The notes beneath the pieces were generated by a model. It was not told the origin of the DNA. It did no database searches and saw nothing but the letters and a program-made list of their open reading frames with translations. A program made the translations under genes and the position numbers. A stretch of DNA of 64,000 nucleotides, taken from contig CAZFNR010000005.1 in NCBI GenBank assembly GCA_964520525.1, forward strand, positions 32,471 through 96,470. Direction: 5' to 3'. The DNA is from JAJPXC01 sp964520525. GTDB taxonomy: Bacteria > Bacteroidota > Bacteroidia > Bacteroidales > Muribaculaceae. The first letter of the stretch is position 1. Each line of letters begins with the position of its first letter. Positions 16,794 to 25,931 of the stretch are shown one piece after another.

Positions 16794-18146
16794 TTATTTT
16801 TTGAGGGAGCGCACGGCGTTCTTGAACTGCTCGCCGCGGTCTTCATAGCTTTTAAACAGGTCGAAGCTGGCGCAACATGGCGACAGCAACACGGTGTCGC
16901 CCGGGGTTGCGCAATCGGCGCAAGCGTCGATGGCGTCATGAAGCGAGTGGGTGTCGCGAATCACAGGCACTTTGCCCGTGAAGTAGTCGATAATTTTCGC
17001 GTTGTCTTTGCCCATAGCGACTATGGCTTTGACTTTGGCGGTGACAAGCGGGAGTATCTCGGAGTAGTCGTTGCCCTTGTCTTTGCCTCCGAGTATCAGC
17101 ACCACCCCTTCGGGCGGCATACTTTCGAGGGCATACCAGCAAGAGTTGACGTTGGTGGCTTTCGAGTCGTTGATATAGCGCACGCCGTCGACGGTATCGA
17201 CATATTCCAACCGGTGTTCAACCCCGGCGAAGTCGCTCAGAGCCTGGCGTATATCCCCATTTTTTATGTCGAGCAGCGAAGCCGATAGCCCGGCGGCCAT
17301 AGAGTTGTAGAGGTTGTGCAGGCCGTTGAGTGCGAGGTCGGCCCGCGGCATATCGAGGTGATGTCCCGGGGTGTTGATGACCAATTCGTCCTCAGCGTCT
17401 AGATAGGCTTTGGTGCCCTCCTCGCGATGCTCGGCGAATGGGTACATGGCCGCTTCGGTGTCTAATTGCCGTAGCTGTGCTTGTATCACGGGGTCGTCCT
17501 GCCAGAATATGAACGCGTCGTCGGCGGTGAGGTTGTTGATGATGCGGAACTTGGCGTTGATATAGTTCTGCATTTTATAGTCGTAGCGGTCGAGATGGTC
17601 GGGAGTTATGTTCATCAACACTGCGATGTTGGCCTTGAAGTCATACATGTTTTCAAGCTGGAAGCTGCTCAGCTCGATGACATACACGTCGTGGTGCTCG
17701 CGAGCGACTTGCAGGGCGAGGCTCTTGCCGACGTTGCCCGCCAGCCCGACGTTAAGCCCGGCGTTCTTGAGAATGTGATAGGTCAGCAGCGTGGTTGTGG
17801 TCTTGCCGTTGCTGCCGGTTATGCACACCATCTTGGCGTTGGTGTAACGGCCTGCGAGCTCGATTTCAGATATCACAGGGATATTTTTTGCGGCTATGCG
17901 TTGCATGATTGGGGCTGTGGGGGGTATGCCCGGGCTTTTCACCACCTCGTCGGCGTCGAGAATGAGGCTTTCAGTGTGGCCGCCCTCTTCCCATGCTATG
18001 CCTTCGCTGTCGAGTTGTCGACGGTAGCGTTCGGGAATGGTCCCGAAGTCAGAGAGGAACACATCCATCCCTTTCTCTTTGCCGAGGATGGCGGCTCCGA
18101 CGCCGCTCTCTCCTCCTCCCAAAACAACAAGTCGTTTCTGTTTCAT
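16794..18146 (-). CDS. murD: UDP-N-acetylmuramoyl-L-alanine--D-glutamate ligase (MurD)
   Basis: Adds D-Glu to the stem peptide in the cytoplasm. 450 residues. The N-terminal dinucleotide-like fold is LVVLGGGESGVGAA (6-19). The ATP loop GSNGKTTTT is at 111-119, the central domain has ITPDHLDRY, and the C-terminal domain carries YINDSKATNVNS and LILGGKDKG. It lies between mraY (25 bases) and ftsW. Confidence 0.97.
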   Translation of the reverse strand: MKQKRLVVLGGGESGVGAAILGKEKGMDVFLSDFGTIPERYRRQLDSEGIAWEEGGHTESLILDADEVVKSPGIPPTAPIMQRIAAKNIPVISEIELAGRYTNAKMVCITGSNGKTTTTLLTYHILKNAGLNVGLAGNVGKSLALQVAREHHDVYVIELSSFQLENMYDFKANIAVLMNITPDHLDRYDYKMQNYINAKFRIINNLTADDAFIFWQDDPVIQAQLRQLDTEAAMYPFAEHREEGTKAYLDAEDELVINTPGHHLDMPRADLALNGLHNLYNSMAAGLSASLLDIKNGDIRQALSDFAGVEHRLEYVDTVDGVRYINDSKATNVNSCWYALESMPPEGVVLILGGKDKGNDYSEILPLVTAKVKAIVAMGKDNAKIIDYFTGKVPVIRDTHSLHDAIDACADCATPGDTVLLSPCCASFDLFKSYEDRGEQFKNAVRSLKK

Positions 18147-18171
18147 TGCGTTATCGTTGTTATAGTCTTAA

Positions 18172-19437
18172 TTATCTGATTTTTAAAGTCACGAATGTTA
18201 TCACGGCGAGGAAAATGCCTATAATCCAGAATCTCACTACGATTTTGGATTCGGGGATGGCTTGCAGCGGGCGCTGTATAATCGCGTCGATGCCGCTGTT
18301 GCCTGCCTTTTGGAAATGATGGTGGAGCGGGGTCATCTTGAACACGCGCCGCCCCTGCCCGTAACGCCGTTTGGTGATTTTGAAATAGGCCACCTGAATC
18401 ATTACCGAGAGGTCTTCGGCAAAGTAGATTGCGCAAAGAATCGGGATGAGGAGCTCTTTGTGTATTAATATTGCGAAGACTGCTATGATGCCGCCTATCG
18501 TGAGGCTGCCGGTGTCGCCCATGAACACTTGCGCGGGATAGGCGTTGTACCACAGGAACCCGATGAGCGCGCCGATGAAAGCGGCCATGTAGACCACGAG
18601 CTCCGAGCTGTGGGGTATGTACATGATGTTGAGGTAGGCTGAATAGATGATGTTGCCGCCGAGATATGCCATGATGGCGAGCGCGACGCCTATTATCGCC
18701 GAGGTGCCTGTGGCGAGTCCGTCAAGCCCGTCGGTGAGGTTGGCGCCGTTTGAGGTGGCGGTTATCACTAATATCGTCACGATGACAAACAGAATCCATC
18801 CCCCGGTTTGCGCGTTGTCGCCGAGCCATTGGGTGAGATCGGCGTAGTCAAAGTTGTTGTTTTTGACAAAGGGTATGGTGGTCTGGGTCGATTTGATGTC
18901 GTCGCTCTCGTAGATTACATCGACCACCTCGTTGCTTTCGATGTTTTGCACCTCTTGGTTCTGGCGTATCACGATGTCGGGGCTGAGGTACATTGTCAGT
19001 CCCACAATCAGCCCGAGTCCCACTTGTCCCACGATTTTGAATTTCCCTTTGAGCCCCTCTTTGTTTTTGCGTGCGACCTTTATGTAGTCGTCAAGGAATC
19101 CGAGCGCGCCGAGCCAGCAGGTGGCCACAATCATCAACAACATATAGACATTGGAGAGGTTGCCTATGAGCAGGCACGGGATGAGGATTGATATGATTAT
19201 GATGATGCCACCCATAGTGGGGGTTCCCGTTTTTTTCATTTGGCCTTCGAGGCCGAGGTCGCGGATAATCTCGCCCACTTGCATCTTCTGCAGCCGGTCG
19301 ATGATGCGCCGCCCGATGAATATGGCGATGAAAATCGACAGCACCAGCGCGGCTCCCGAGCGGAAGGTGATGTAGCTCATCAGTCGCGCGCCGGGGAAGT
19401 CGGCCTGTTGCAGCAGTTCAAAGAGATAGTATAACAT
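18172..19437 (-). CDS. mraY: Phospho-N-acetylmuramoyl-pentapeptide transferase (MraY)
   Basis: Integral membrane enzyme forming lipid I from UDP-MurNAc-pentapeptide and undecaprenyl phosphate. 421 residues, about ten helices. The PNPT-family signatures GTPTMGG, FLDDYIKV (Asp-Asp) and NLTDGLDGLA are present, as is PLHHHFQK near the C-terminus. It is about 60 residues longer than the E. coli enzyme because of a hydrophilic insert after VGLTMYLSPDIV. Insertions of this kind occur in Bacteroidetes MraY (from memory). Follows murE by 27 bases. Confidence 0.97.
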   Translation of the reverse strand: MLYYLFELLQQADFPGARLMSYITFRSGAALVLSIFIAIFIGRRIIDRLQKMQVGEIIRDLGLEGQMKKTGTPTMGGIIIIISILIPCLLIGNLSNVYMLLMIVATCWLGALGFLDDYIKVARKNKEGLKGKFKIVGQVGLGLIVGLTMYLSPDIVIRQNQEVQNIESNEVVDVIYESDDIKSTQTTIPFVKNNNFDYADLTQWLGDNAQTGGWILFVIVTILVITATSNGANLTDGLDGLATGTSAIIGVALAIMAYLGGNIIYSAYLNIMYIPHSSELVVYMAAFIGALIGFLWYNAYPAQVFMGDTGSLTIGGIIAVFAILIHKELLIPILCAIYFAEDLSVMIQVAYFKITKRRYGQGRRVFKMTPLHHHFQKAGNSGIDAIIQRPLQAIPESKIVVRFWIIGIFLAVITFVTLKIR

Positions 19438-19464
19438 AATTGCCCTATTGGATAAATAACATCG

Positions 19465-20922
19465 TTAGCACTCGGTTTTGAAAATCTCGTTGACAACCTC
19501 GCGGTCGTCGAAGTGGTGTTTCACCCCTTCGATTTCTTGGTAGTCTTCGTGACCTTTCCCGGCTATGAGAATCACGTCGCCCGGTTTGGCGAGGGCGCAC
19601 GCCGTGCGGATGGCCTCGCGGCGGTCAATCTGCGAGAGGGTCTTGCGGCGGTCGGTGACTTCGAGTCCGGCTTCCATGTCGGCCAGTATGTCGGCGGGTT
19701 TTTCAAACCGCGGGTTGTCGGATGTGAGAATAAGGCGGTCGCTGAGCCGTGCGGCCTCGCGCGCCATTATCGGGCGTTTGCCTTTGTCGCGGTTCCCGCC
19801 GGCACCGACAACGGTGATTATCTCGCCGTCCGAGCCGATTATGTCGCGGATGGCGGTGAGCACGTTGACCACGGCATCGGGGGTGTGGGCGTAATCGACG
19901 ATGGCGGTGTAGCCTTTGGGTGAGTGGAAGGCTTGGAAGCGTCCGGCGACGGGGACGAGCATACTCATCGCGCGCAGCACATCGTTTTGTTCCCATCCCA
20001 TGAGGATTGCCGCTCCGTATACGGCGGTCAGATTGTAGGCGTTGAACCTGCCTGTGAACCGGGTTTCGACTTCGTTGCCGTTGAAGCTTATGAGTGTGCC
20101 GTCGATGCGGCTTTCGATTATGCGTCCCATGAAATCGGCCATCTCGCGCAGGGAGTAGGTGTGACGGCGGGCGCGGGTGTTTTGTAGCATCACCTCGCCG
20201 ACTTTGTCGTCTATGTTGGTCAGGGCGAAAGCTGATGCCGGCAGCTCGTCGAAGAACGCTTTTTTCGCTTCGAGATAGGCTTCAAAAGTCTTGTGGTAGT
20301 CGAGGTGGTCGCGGGTGAGGTTGGAGAATATGCCGCCGGCGAAGTGCAGACCGGCTATGCGGTGCTGGTGTGCGGCGTGGGAGCTTACTTCCATTGCGGC
20401 GAATGTGCATCCGGCATCGACCATTTGTGCCAGTAGGGCGTTGATTGTCAGCGGGTCGGGCGTGGTCTGACGGGCTTCGACAGCTTTGCGGTCGATATAG
20501 TTGACCACGGTCGATAGCAACCCGGCTTTTTCCCCCATAATCTGGGCCATCTCGTATAGCAGTGTGGCGGTTGTCGTCTTGCCGTTGGTGCCTGTGACGC
20601 CAACGAGGCTGAGCCGCCGCGATGGGTTGTCCCACCATTCCGAAGCGAGGCATCCGAGGGCGATTGCTGAATTGCTGACGCGGATGTAGGTGGTGTCGGG
20701 GTTGAGGCGTTCAGGCAGCTCCTCACAAACCACGGCGGCTGTCGCGGGGTCGAGTGTGGGGATGAAGCTGTGGCCGTCGACACTCACGCCTTTGACGGCT
20801 ACAAACATTGTTCCCGGTCCGGCTTGGCGCGAGTCGTTGGTGAGAGCGGTGATTTCCCGCTCCGGCTTCCCTTTTATCTCTTCGGCCGTTATGGCTGACA
20901 GTAGCTGCGAAAGTTTTTTCAT
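19465..20922 (-). CDS. murE: UDP-MurNAc-L-Ala-D-Glu--2,6-diaminopimelate ligase (MurE)
   Basis: Adds the third residue of the stem peptide. 485 residues from the ATG at 20922. The open frame runs 40 codons further, but the extra part is not MurE-like and would overlap the end of the PBP gene. ATP loop GTNGKTTT at 111-118; SSHAAHQHRIAGLHF is typical of the family; substrate motif DNPR at 402-405 indicates meso-diaminopimelate rather than lysine. It starts 40 bases after the transpeptidase gene. Confidence 0.96.
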   Translation of the reverse strand: MKKLSQLLSAITAEEIKGKPEREITALTNDSRQAGPGTMFVAVKGVSVDGHSFIPTLDPATAAVVCEELPERLNPDTTYIRVSNSAIALGCLASEWWDNPSRRLSLVGVTGTNGKTTTATLLYEMAQIMGEKAGLLSTVVNYIDRKAVEARQTTPDPLTINALLAQMVDAGCTFAAMEVSSHAAHQHRIAGLHFAGGIFSNLTRDHLDYHKTFEAYLEAKKAFFDELPASAFALTNIDDKVGEVMLQNTRARRHTYSLREMADFMGRIIESRIDGTLISFNGNEVETRFTGRFNAYNLTAVYGAAILMGWEQNDVLRAMSMLVPVAGRFQAFHSPKGYTAIVDYAHTPDAVVNVLTAIRDIIGSDGEIITVVGAGGNRDKGKRPIMAREAARLSDRLILTSDNPRFEKPADILADMEAGLEVTDRRKTLSQIDRREAIRTACALAKPGDVILIAGKGHEDYQEIEGVKHHFDDREVVNEIFKTEC

Positions 20923-20962
20923 TGCTTTGAAGTTGAAATCGGAAAGTTGTTGGAATGGTGAT

Positions 20963-23047
20963 TTAATGTTGGGTGAGAGAGATGTGGACTTTTCCGCCAG
21001 GCATGAATCGGGTGCCGGCCAAAGGGGTCTGCGCCGCGACATAGCCGCTGCCTGTGAACGTTACCACATATCCGGCTTTCTCCATCGCCGCTATGGCGTC
21101 GCGCAATCCGAGCCCTACCACCGACGGGACGGTGCCGGGGGGTGTGGATTGCGGCTTGGCAAAGTGGCGTATCGATGCTATGTCAAGCCCGGTCTTGATT
21201 GCGGCGTAGCGGCTCTCGGTGTTGGCGAATATCGTCGGGCGGCTTCCTTGCGCGGGGTTCTCGCGATAGTCAGACGAGTTGTTGAGCATACCCCGCGAGT
21301 ACATTTTGAGGGCGATGTTTTTCAGCACCATGCCGCTTGTGGCGGCTGCCCCCCGCATGCCTTCTCGCGGGCGGCAGGTGAGCACGATGCAAGAGTATAG
21401 CGGCTTGTCGGCGGGGAAGAATCCGCAGAACGACAGGCGTTTTTTTGCGGTGTTGTAGCGTCCGCTGTCGACCATATAGCTTGTGCCTGTTTTCCCGGCG
21501 ATTTCAACAAGCGGATTGCGCAGCAGTTTCCCGGTGCCGCGGTCGCCCCACACCACCTTTTTCAGCATTTCGCGAAGTATTCGGGCGTTCTTAACCGAGC
21601 AGACGCTGTCGCGGATGTAGGTCACGGGCAGGATTGAGTCGCAGCCTTCGCTTATGAGTTCTTTGACCAGTCGGGGTCTGACATATTTGCCGTCGTTGGC
21701 GATGGCGTTGTAGATTGATAGCGTTGACAGAGGGGGAATCTCGGTCGCGTAGCCGTAGCTGACGCGTGACAGAGTCAGCCGTGAGGGGTTGCGCGGGAAA
21801 TTGGGGATGCGTTCGCCGGCGATGCCTGTGTTCATCGGGTCGAAAAATCCTAACTGTTCGATGCGTTTGTAGTAGGCCGACGGTTTTTTGTCATATTCGC
21901 GGGTGATAATCCGGGCCATTGCGATGTTGGATGAGTGTTCGAGCACCTCGTCGACGCGCAGTGATGTCGTGTGGTGAGAGTCGGTGATAGGCCGTCCGCC
22001 GGCGTAGGCGAATGAGCTGCCGGTCGGGATGGCTTCGCTGAGGTTGTTTACTATCCCGTCCTCGAGGGCCACGAGCATTGAGAGCGTCTTTACCACCGAC
22101 CCCGGCTCATATCCGAGCACGGCGCGGTTCATCCCTTCGATGTAGCGTCCGGTTTTCGGGTTTTTTTCCAAGTTTGAGATGGCTTTGATGTCGCCGGTGG
22201 CTACCTCCATGAGCACGGCTACTCCCCAGTCGGCATCTTTTTCCTCAAGAATGGCGTTTAGCTCGTTCTCGACGATGTCTTGCATATTGATGTCGATAGT
22301 TGTGCGTATGTCGTAACCGCGGATAGGCTCTATGTCGGTCCAGTTGACGATGTTGTGGGTGAGCGGAATTTTCTTTGCTTGCCCGGGAACGCCGTAGAGC
22401 AGCGAGTCGAGGGCCATTTCAAGGCCGGAAACGCCGTGTACCTCGCCGGTTGTGTCTTCGGAGATGGAGCCTATGCTGCGCCGCGCCATGTCGCCGTAGG
22501 GGTTGCGGCGGCGCAACCGCGATTCTGTCGTGAGTCCGCTGCGGTTGCGGTTTTTTTGGTTGAGGTAGGGGAAGCGTGAGCGCACCATCACCAAGTCGGC
22601 ATATGAGATGTCGCGGAGTATGAGGTGGGCGCGGGGGCGTTTGTCGGGCTCTTTGTCGAGCGGTTTGGTCAGGTGGTCTTTCCATTCCTTGCGGTCGCGG
22701 AAAGGGAAGTATGTGGCGAGCGAGTCGGCGAGCGAGTCGACTGACAGCAGCAGCCGCCCGTCTTTGAACCGTTCGCTGCGGTAGTCGAGGCGTAGGGTGT
22801 AGTATCTCAGATTGGTTGCCAGCACATTGCCGTCGCAGGCGAGAATCTCTCCGCGTTCGGGCTTGATGGTTACGACCTTTGACATCTCTTCTTCAGCTTT
22901 TTTGTTCCACTTGTCGGCGTGTATCACTGTTGTGCTGAATAGCTTCACGGCGATACTGGCTGCGAATAGGAATATGAAGAATGATATGATGAAATATCTC
23001 CAAAGGATATGCTCGCGGTTCCCTTTTCCTTTTCCTTTTGCGCTCAT
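20963..23047 (-). CDS. ftsI: Penicillin-binding protein (FtsI/PBP3 class) with PASTA domain
   Basis: Septal D,D-transpeptidase, partner of FtsW. 694 residues from the ATG at 23047, which overlaps the ftsL stop as ATGA; the longer frame upstream only re-reads ftsL. There is a short Lys/Gly-rich cytoplasmic tail, a transmembrane helix at about 16-36, then a dimerisation domain. The transpeptidase domain has the active-site SVVK at 317-320, SSN at 372-374 and KTGT at 519-522. A single C-terminal PASTA domain starts near residue 635 (TVPSVVGLGLRDAIAAMEKA), as in Bacteroidetes and Gram-positive PBPs but not E. coli PBP3. Confidence 0.96.
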   Translation of the reverse strand: MSAKGKGKGNREHILWRYFIISFFIFLFAASIAVKLFSTTVIHADKWNKKAEEEMSKVVTIKPERGEILACDGNVLATNLRYYTLRLDYRSERFKDGRLLLSVDSLADSLATYFPFRDRKEWKDHLTKPLDKEPDKRPRAHLILRDISYADLVMVRSRFPYLNQKNRNRSGLTTESRLRRRNPYGDMARRSIGSISEDTTGEVHGVSGLEMALDSLLYGVPGQAKKIPLTHNIVNWTDIEPIRGYDIRTTIDINMQDIVENELNAILEEKDADWGVAVLMEVATGDIKAISNLEKNPKTGRYIEGMNRAVLGYEPGSVVKTLSMLVALEDGIVNNLSEAIPTGSSFAYAGGRPITDSHHTTSLRVDEVLEHSSNIAMARIITREYDKKPSAYYKRIEQLGFFDPMNTGIAGERIPNFPRNPSRLTLSRVSYGYATEIPPLSTLSIYNAIANDGKYVRPRLVKELISEGCDSILPVTYIRDSVCSVKNARILREMLKKVVWGDRGTGKLLRNPLVEIAGKTGTSYMVDSGRYNTAKKRLSFCGFFPADKPLYSCIVLTCRPREGMRGAAATSGMVLKNIALKMYSRGMLNNSSDYRENPAQGSRPTIFANTESRYAAIKTGLDIASIRHFAKPQSTPPGTVPSVVGLGLRDAIAAMEKAGYVVTFTGSGYVAAQTPLAGTRFMPGGKVHISLTQH

Positions 23048-23400
23048 CGGTCTCTGCTGATTTTGTAGGGTGGGAGTTCTTGAATGCTTAGTCCGAGGTG
23101 CATAGTGTCGACAAGTTCGCGCATAGCCGATTCGCGCGTGCGGCTCATGTAGCGGCTCTGCTGCAGGACGCACTCGGTCTTGACTATTTCAAGTCGGTGT
23201 TGCAGCGACTGTATGGTTTCCATGCGGGTCTGGCACTGGTATTTGTTGGTGATGTAAATCAGAAACATGATGATAATCGTCAGGACAGTGACCCAGTTAC
23301 GAGCGAAAAAGTCGGTCGACAGCAGTCGTCCGTGCCTTATGCGCATGAACCATGAGCCTTTGTCGCTGTCGTTGGTCGTTTGTCGGTTTGATGATGCCAT
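23044..23400 (-). CDS. ftsL: FtsL-like cell division protein
   Basis: A 118-residue bitopic protein: basic cytoplasmic N-terminus (about 42 residues, SNRQTTNDSDKGSWFMRIRHG), one transmembrane helix (WVTVLTIIIMFLIYITN), then a periplasmic coiled-coil-like segment (METIQSLQHRLEIVKTECVL). Sequence identity to known FtsL is always low; the call rests on topology and its place between rsmH and the PBP gene. It overlaps ftsI by 4 bases and follows rsmH by 29. Confidence 0.85.
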   Translation of the reverse strand: MASSNRQTTNDSDKGSWFMRIRHGRLLSTDFFARNWVTVLTIIIMFLIYITNKYQCQTRMETIQSLQHRLEIVKTECVLQQSRYMSRTRESAMRELVDTMHLGLSIQELPPYKISRDR

Positions 23401-23429
23401 TTGGTGTTAGTGTCGCTGTCGTTGACGGG

Positions 23430-24338
23430 TTATAGTTTCTGGGCTATGCGTAGTTTGGCGCTTCGGGAGCGCGGGTTGCGTTCCACTTCGCGGTCTGACG
23501 CGATGATTGGCTTGGAGTTGAGCAGCTTCATCGGGGCGAGGCTGCGTCCGTAAAAATCTTTTTGCGGGGTGCCTGAGAAATCGCCGTCGCGCATGAAATT
23601 CTTGACGAGGCGGTCTTCGAGGGAGTGGTAGGTGATGACGGCGAGTCGTCCGCCGGGTTTCAGGGCTTTGAGCGAGGCTGCGAGCAGTGCTTTCAGCGCG
23701 TTGATTTCGCCGTTGACTTCGATGCGCAGGGCTTGGAACAGTTGGGCGAGTTCTTTTTTCTCCTGTCGCGGGTTTATCAGGGGGGCGACTATGGAGAGAA
23801 GCCGCTCCACGGTATCGACCGGAGCCGTTTGGCGGGCTTTGACGATGGCCGCCGCTATGCGTCGCGCCGATTTCAGCTCTCCGTAGAGGTAGAATATGTC
23901 GGCGAGGCGTTCTTCGGGGTAGTCGGCTAAGATTTTCGCTGCATCGGTCGGCGCGGATTGGTTCATGCGCATATCGAGCGGGCCTTCCCATCTGAACGAG
24001 AAACCTCTTGCGGGGTCGTCGAAGTGGTGGAACGAAACACCGAGGTCGGCCAAAATTCCGTCGACGCTATCAACCCCGTAGAACCGCAGGAAATTTCCAA
24101 GAAACCGGAAGTTGCCTCTGATGATTGTGAACCGCGGGTCGGTCATGGCTCTCGACACTGCGTCGAGGTCTTGGTCCATCCCGTAGAGGTGCCCTTTTGG
24201 CGACAGTGAGTCGACAATGGCGCGGGAGTGGCCTCCGCCGCCATATGTCACATCGACGTAAATCCCGTCGGGATTGATGTTTAGCCCTTGGATTACTTCG
24301 GGCAGGAGGGCTGGGATATGGTAGGCTTGCTCAGTCAT
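23430..24338 (-). CDS. rsmH: 16S rRNA (cytosine-1402 N4)-methyltransferase RsmH (MraW)
   Basis: SAM-dependent methyltransferase acting on the 30S decoding centre. 302 residues. Motif I reads YVDVTYGGGGHSRAIVDSL, followed by LYGMDQDLDAVSRA. The family segment GILADLGVSFHHFDDPARGF and the C-terminal VITYHSLEDRLVKNFMR are clear. It opens the division cluster. The gene normally found before it, mraZ, is absent: the upstream 299 bases contain no mraZ frame. Confidence 0.97.
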   Translation of the reverse strand: MTEQAYHIPALLPEVIQGLNINPDGIYVDVTYGGGGHSRAIVDSLSPKGHLYGMDQDLDAVSRAMTDPRFTIIRGNFRFLGNFLRFYGVDSVDGILADLGVSFHHFDDPARGFSFRWEGPLDMRMNQSAPTDAAKILADYPEERLADIFYLYGELKSARRIAAAIVKARQTAPVDTVERLLSIVAPLINPRQEKKELAQLFQALRIEVNGEINALKALLAASLKALKPGGRLAVITYHSLEDRLVKNFMRDGDFSGTPQKDFYGRSLAPMKLLNSKPIIASDREVERNPRSRSAKLRIAQKL

Positions 24339-24637
24339 TGCAAGGGGTTGAAGACGGCTAAAATGTTTATAGGTTTTCGGGACGTAAAGTTAGTTAAAAC
24401 TTTCAAAATTTACATCTATAAATTCGATAAAATTCCCCTTTGCCGTAAGAAATTATCAACATATGCGGTTGGCGGGCTCTTTCGGCCGTTTACAAATGTA
24501 AATTCAAAGATTGGTGAAAGGCCTTAAGCGGTGTTGAACCGCCGACGTCGCTTTTACTCGGAATCGCGTTCTCTATTACTTGCGAGAACTGCGGGATGTG
24601 TTGCGGTGAAAGATTTAAGCCGGGTTGGTGGCGGGTG
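24339..24637. other. Intergenic region before the division cluster, no gene
   Basis: The 299 bases between the small membrane protein gene and rsmH contain no plausible coding frame and no mraZ remnant that I can see. The half next to rsmH is AT-rich and holds a TAnnTTTG-type motif on the minus strand. Hairpins at 24568-24589 (GTTCTC/GAGAAC) and 24528-24542 (GCGGT/ACCGC) lie on the far side without T-tracts. Confidence 0.6.
24493..24500 (-). promoter_or_regulatory. Candidate -7 element (TACATTTG) for the rsmH-to-ftsZ cluster
   Basis: It matches TAnnTTTG exactly and would give a leader of about 150 bases before rsmH. No -33 TTTG is found at the usual 19-20 base distance, so this is only a candidate. 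Confidence 0.3.
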
Positions 24638-24901
24638 TCAATATAGGATTAGTGTCCAGAGGGCAGCGTGGGTCATAAGCATGAGGATGAGTATCATCCA
24701 TGTGACGGTCTGCCGCTGTTGGAAGCAGATGTAGGCGAGCCCACCGGCGGCGAGCAGATAGATAGGGTAGAGCCACACAAACACGCGGGCTTGAGTGGCG
24801 GGTTCGGTCGCCGCCAGCAGTTGCGGGAACGCGAGTCCCGGTAGCATGGCGATGATTATCAGCGTGATTACCCACCAAGGGGCTTTTGTCTGTGTTTCCA
24901 T
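24638..24901 (-). CDS. Small membrane protein, three predicted helices, unknown function
   Basis: An 87-residue hydrophobic protein. Segments WWVITLIIIAMLPGLAF, FVWLYPIYLLAAGGLAYICF and VTWMILILMLMTHAALWTLI would span the membrane. The longer frame upstream reads through the epimerase gene in another frame, so the ATG at 24901 is the start. It overlaps the epimerase stop by one base (TAATG), implying coupled translation. I do not recognise the family. It may be an accessory of the preceding epimerase or an unrelated passenger. Confidence 0.7.
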   Translation of the reverse strand: METQTKAPWWVITLIIIAMLPGLAFPQLLAATEPATQARVFVWLYPIYLLAAGGLAYICFQQRQTVTWMILILMLMTHAALWTLILY

Positions 24902-25914
24902 TACTTTTGTTTCTTTGATTGGCGGTAGGCGACGACGGTTTCGCGGATTCCGTCGGCGAGCGGGAAGCGCGGGTTGAAGCCGAAGTCGCTCTGTGCCGCG
25001 CTGATGTCGCACGACCAGTTGCGTTGGCGCATGATTTTGTATTTGTCTCGGTTGAGGGTGCTGGGTTTCAGTCTGATAAGTCCCCATTTTTCGGCGACGA
25101 CCGAGGCGACGTATGCCATCCATAAAGGTAGTTTAACGGGTATAACCCATTTCACGCCGAGTTCTTTGGCGACGATGGCGCGGAACTCTTCCTGGGTGTA
25201 TGCGGCATCTTCGGAGATGATGTATTTTTTTCGCGTGACTCCCGATTCGAGTGCTGCGAACATTGCCTCGACCAGGTCTTCTACATATATGAACGTGAGC
25301 GTCTGTTTTTTGTATCCCACGCCGAAATCCCAATGTGAGTCGATGGATTTAATCATCATCAGGTAGTCTTTTTCGTGAGGGCCGTAAACGCCTGTGGGGC
25401 GGAATATTATATAGGGGAATCCGGGTATGGTTTCGAGGTGGGTTTCGGCTTTGATTTTCGATACTCCGTAACGGGTGTCGGGGAGTGGTATTTCGGTTCC
25501 GTCGATAGGCAGCCCGTCGGCCTCTCTGACCGGTCCGAGCGCGCTCAGGCTGCTGACATACAGGAACCGTGACGGTATTCGGCGCGATTGCTGGAGCGCG
25601 TCGGTGAAGTTGCGCAGGTATTGGTAGTTGATGCGGTTGAAGTCGGCGAAGTTGACGCATTTGGTGGCTCCGAGGTTGTAGATTATGTAGTCCCAACGTT
25701 CGGTTGCGGGCATGGCGTCGGTCAGTTTGCGGGTTAAGTCGTCGGTGTCCTCGTAGTTGAGGGTGAGGAAATGCAGTCGCGTGTCGTCGAGATACCGCCG
25801 CGAGGTGGTTTCTCTGACCGCCACCCAGGTGTCGTAGCCTAATTGGAGGCTCCGCCGGGCAATGAACCCGCCGATGAAGCCCCCCGCGCCGACTATCAGT
25901 AAACGTTTGCTCAT
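24901..25914 (-). CDS. NAD-dependent epimerase/dehydratase family protein (extended SDR)
   Basis: A 337-residue extended short-chain dehydrogenase. The N-terminal NAD loop is LLIVGAGGFIGGFIARR (5-21). A Ser of the active site lies in LYVSSLSALGPV and the catalytic YxxxK is YGVSKIKAE. A substrate-binding C-terminal half follows, with PTGVYGPHEKDY. Such enzymes modify nucleotide sugars or related substrates; the exact reaction cannot be read. It lies 17 bases after a glycosyltransferase gene, which fits a surface-glycan role. Confidence 0.88.
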   Translation of the reverse strand: MSKRLLIVGAGGFIGGFIARRSLQLGYDTWVAVRETTSRRYLDDTRLHFLTLNYEDTDDLTRKLTDAMPATERWDYIIYNLGATKCVNFADFNRINYQYLRNFTDALQQSRRIPSRFLYVSSLSALGPVREADGLPIDGTEIPLPDTRYGVSKIKAETHLETIPGFPYIIFRPTGVYGPHEKDYLMMIKSIDSHWDFGVGYKKQTLTFIYVEDLVEAMFAALESGVTRKKYIISEDAAYTQEEFRAIVAKELGVKWVIPVKLPLWMAYVASVVAEKWGLIRLKPSTLNRDKYKIMRQRNWSCDISAAQSDFGFNPRFPLADGIRETVVAYRQSKKQK

Positions 25915-25931
25915 TGGTGGTCTGTGGTGGG

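Noticed and set aside
23048..23173. Longer N-terminus for the FtsI-type protein
   Set aside because: It lies wholly inside ftsL in another frame and is not signal- or membrane-like; the ATGA overlap marks the start.
23407..23991. 194-codon frame overlapping rsmH on the same strand
   Set aside because: Arg/Pro-rich out-of-frame reading of rsmH.
24339..24637. Decayed mraZ gene before rsmH
   Set aside because: No mraZ motif is visible in any frame of either strand.
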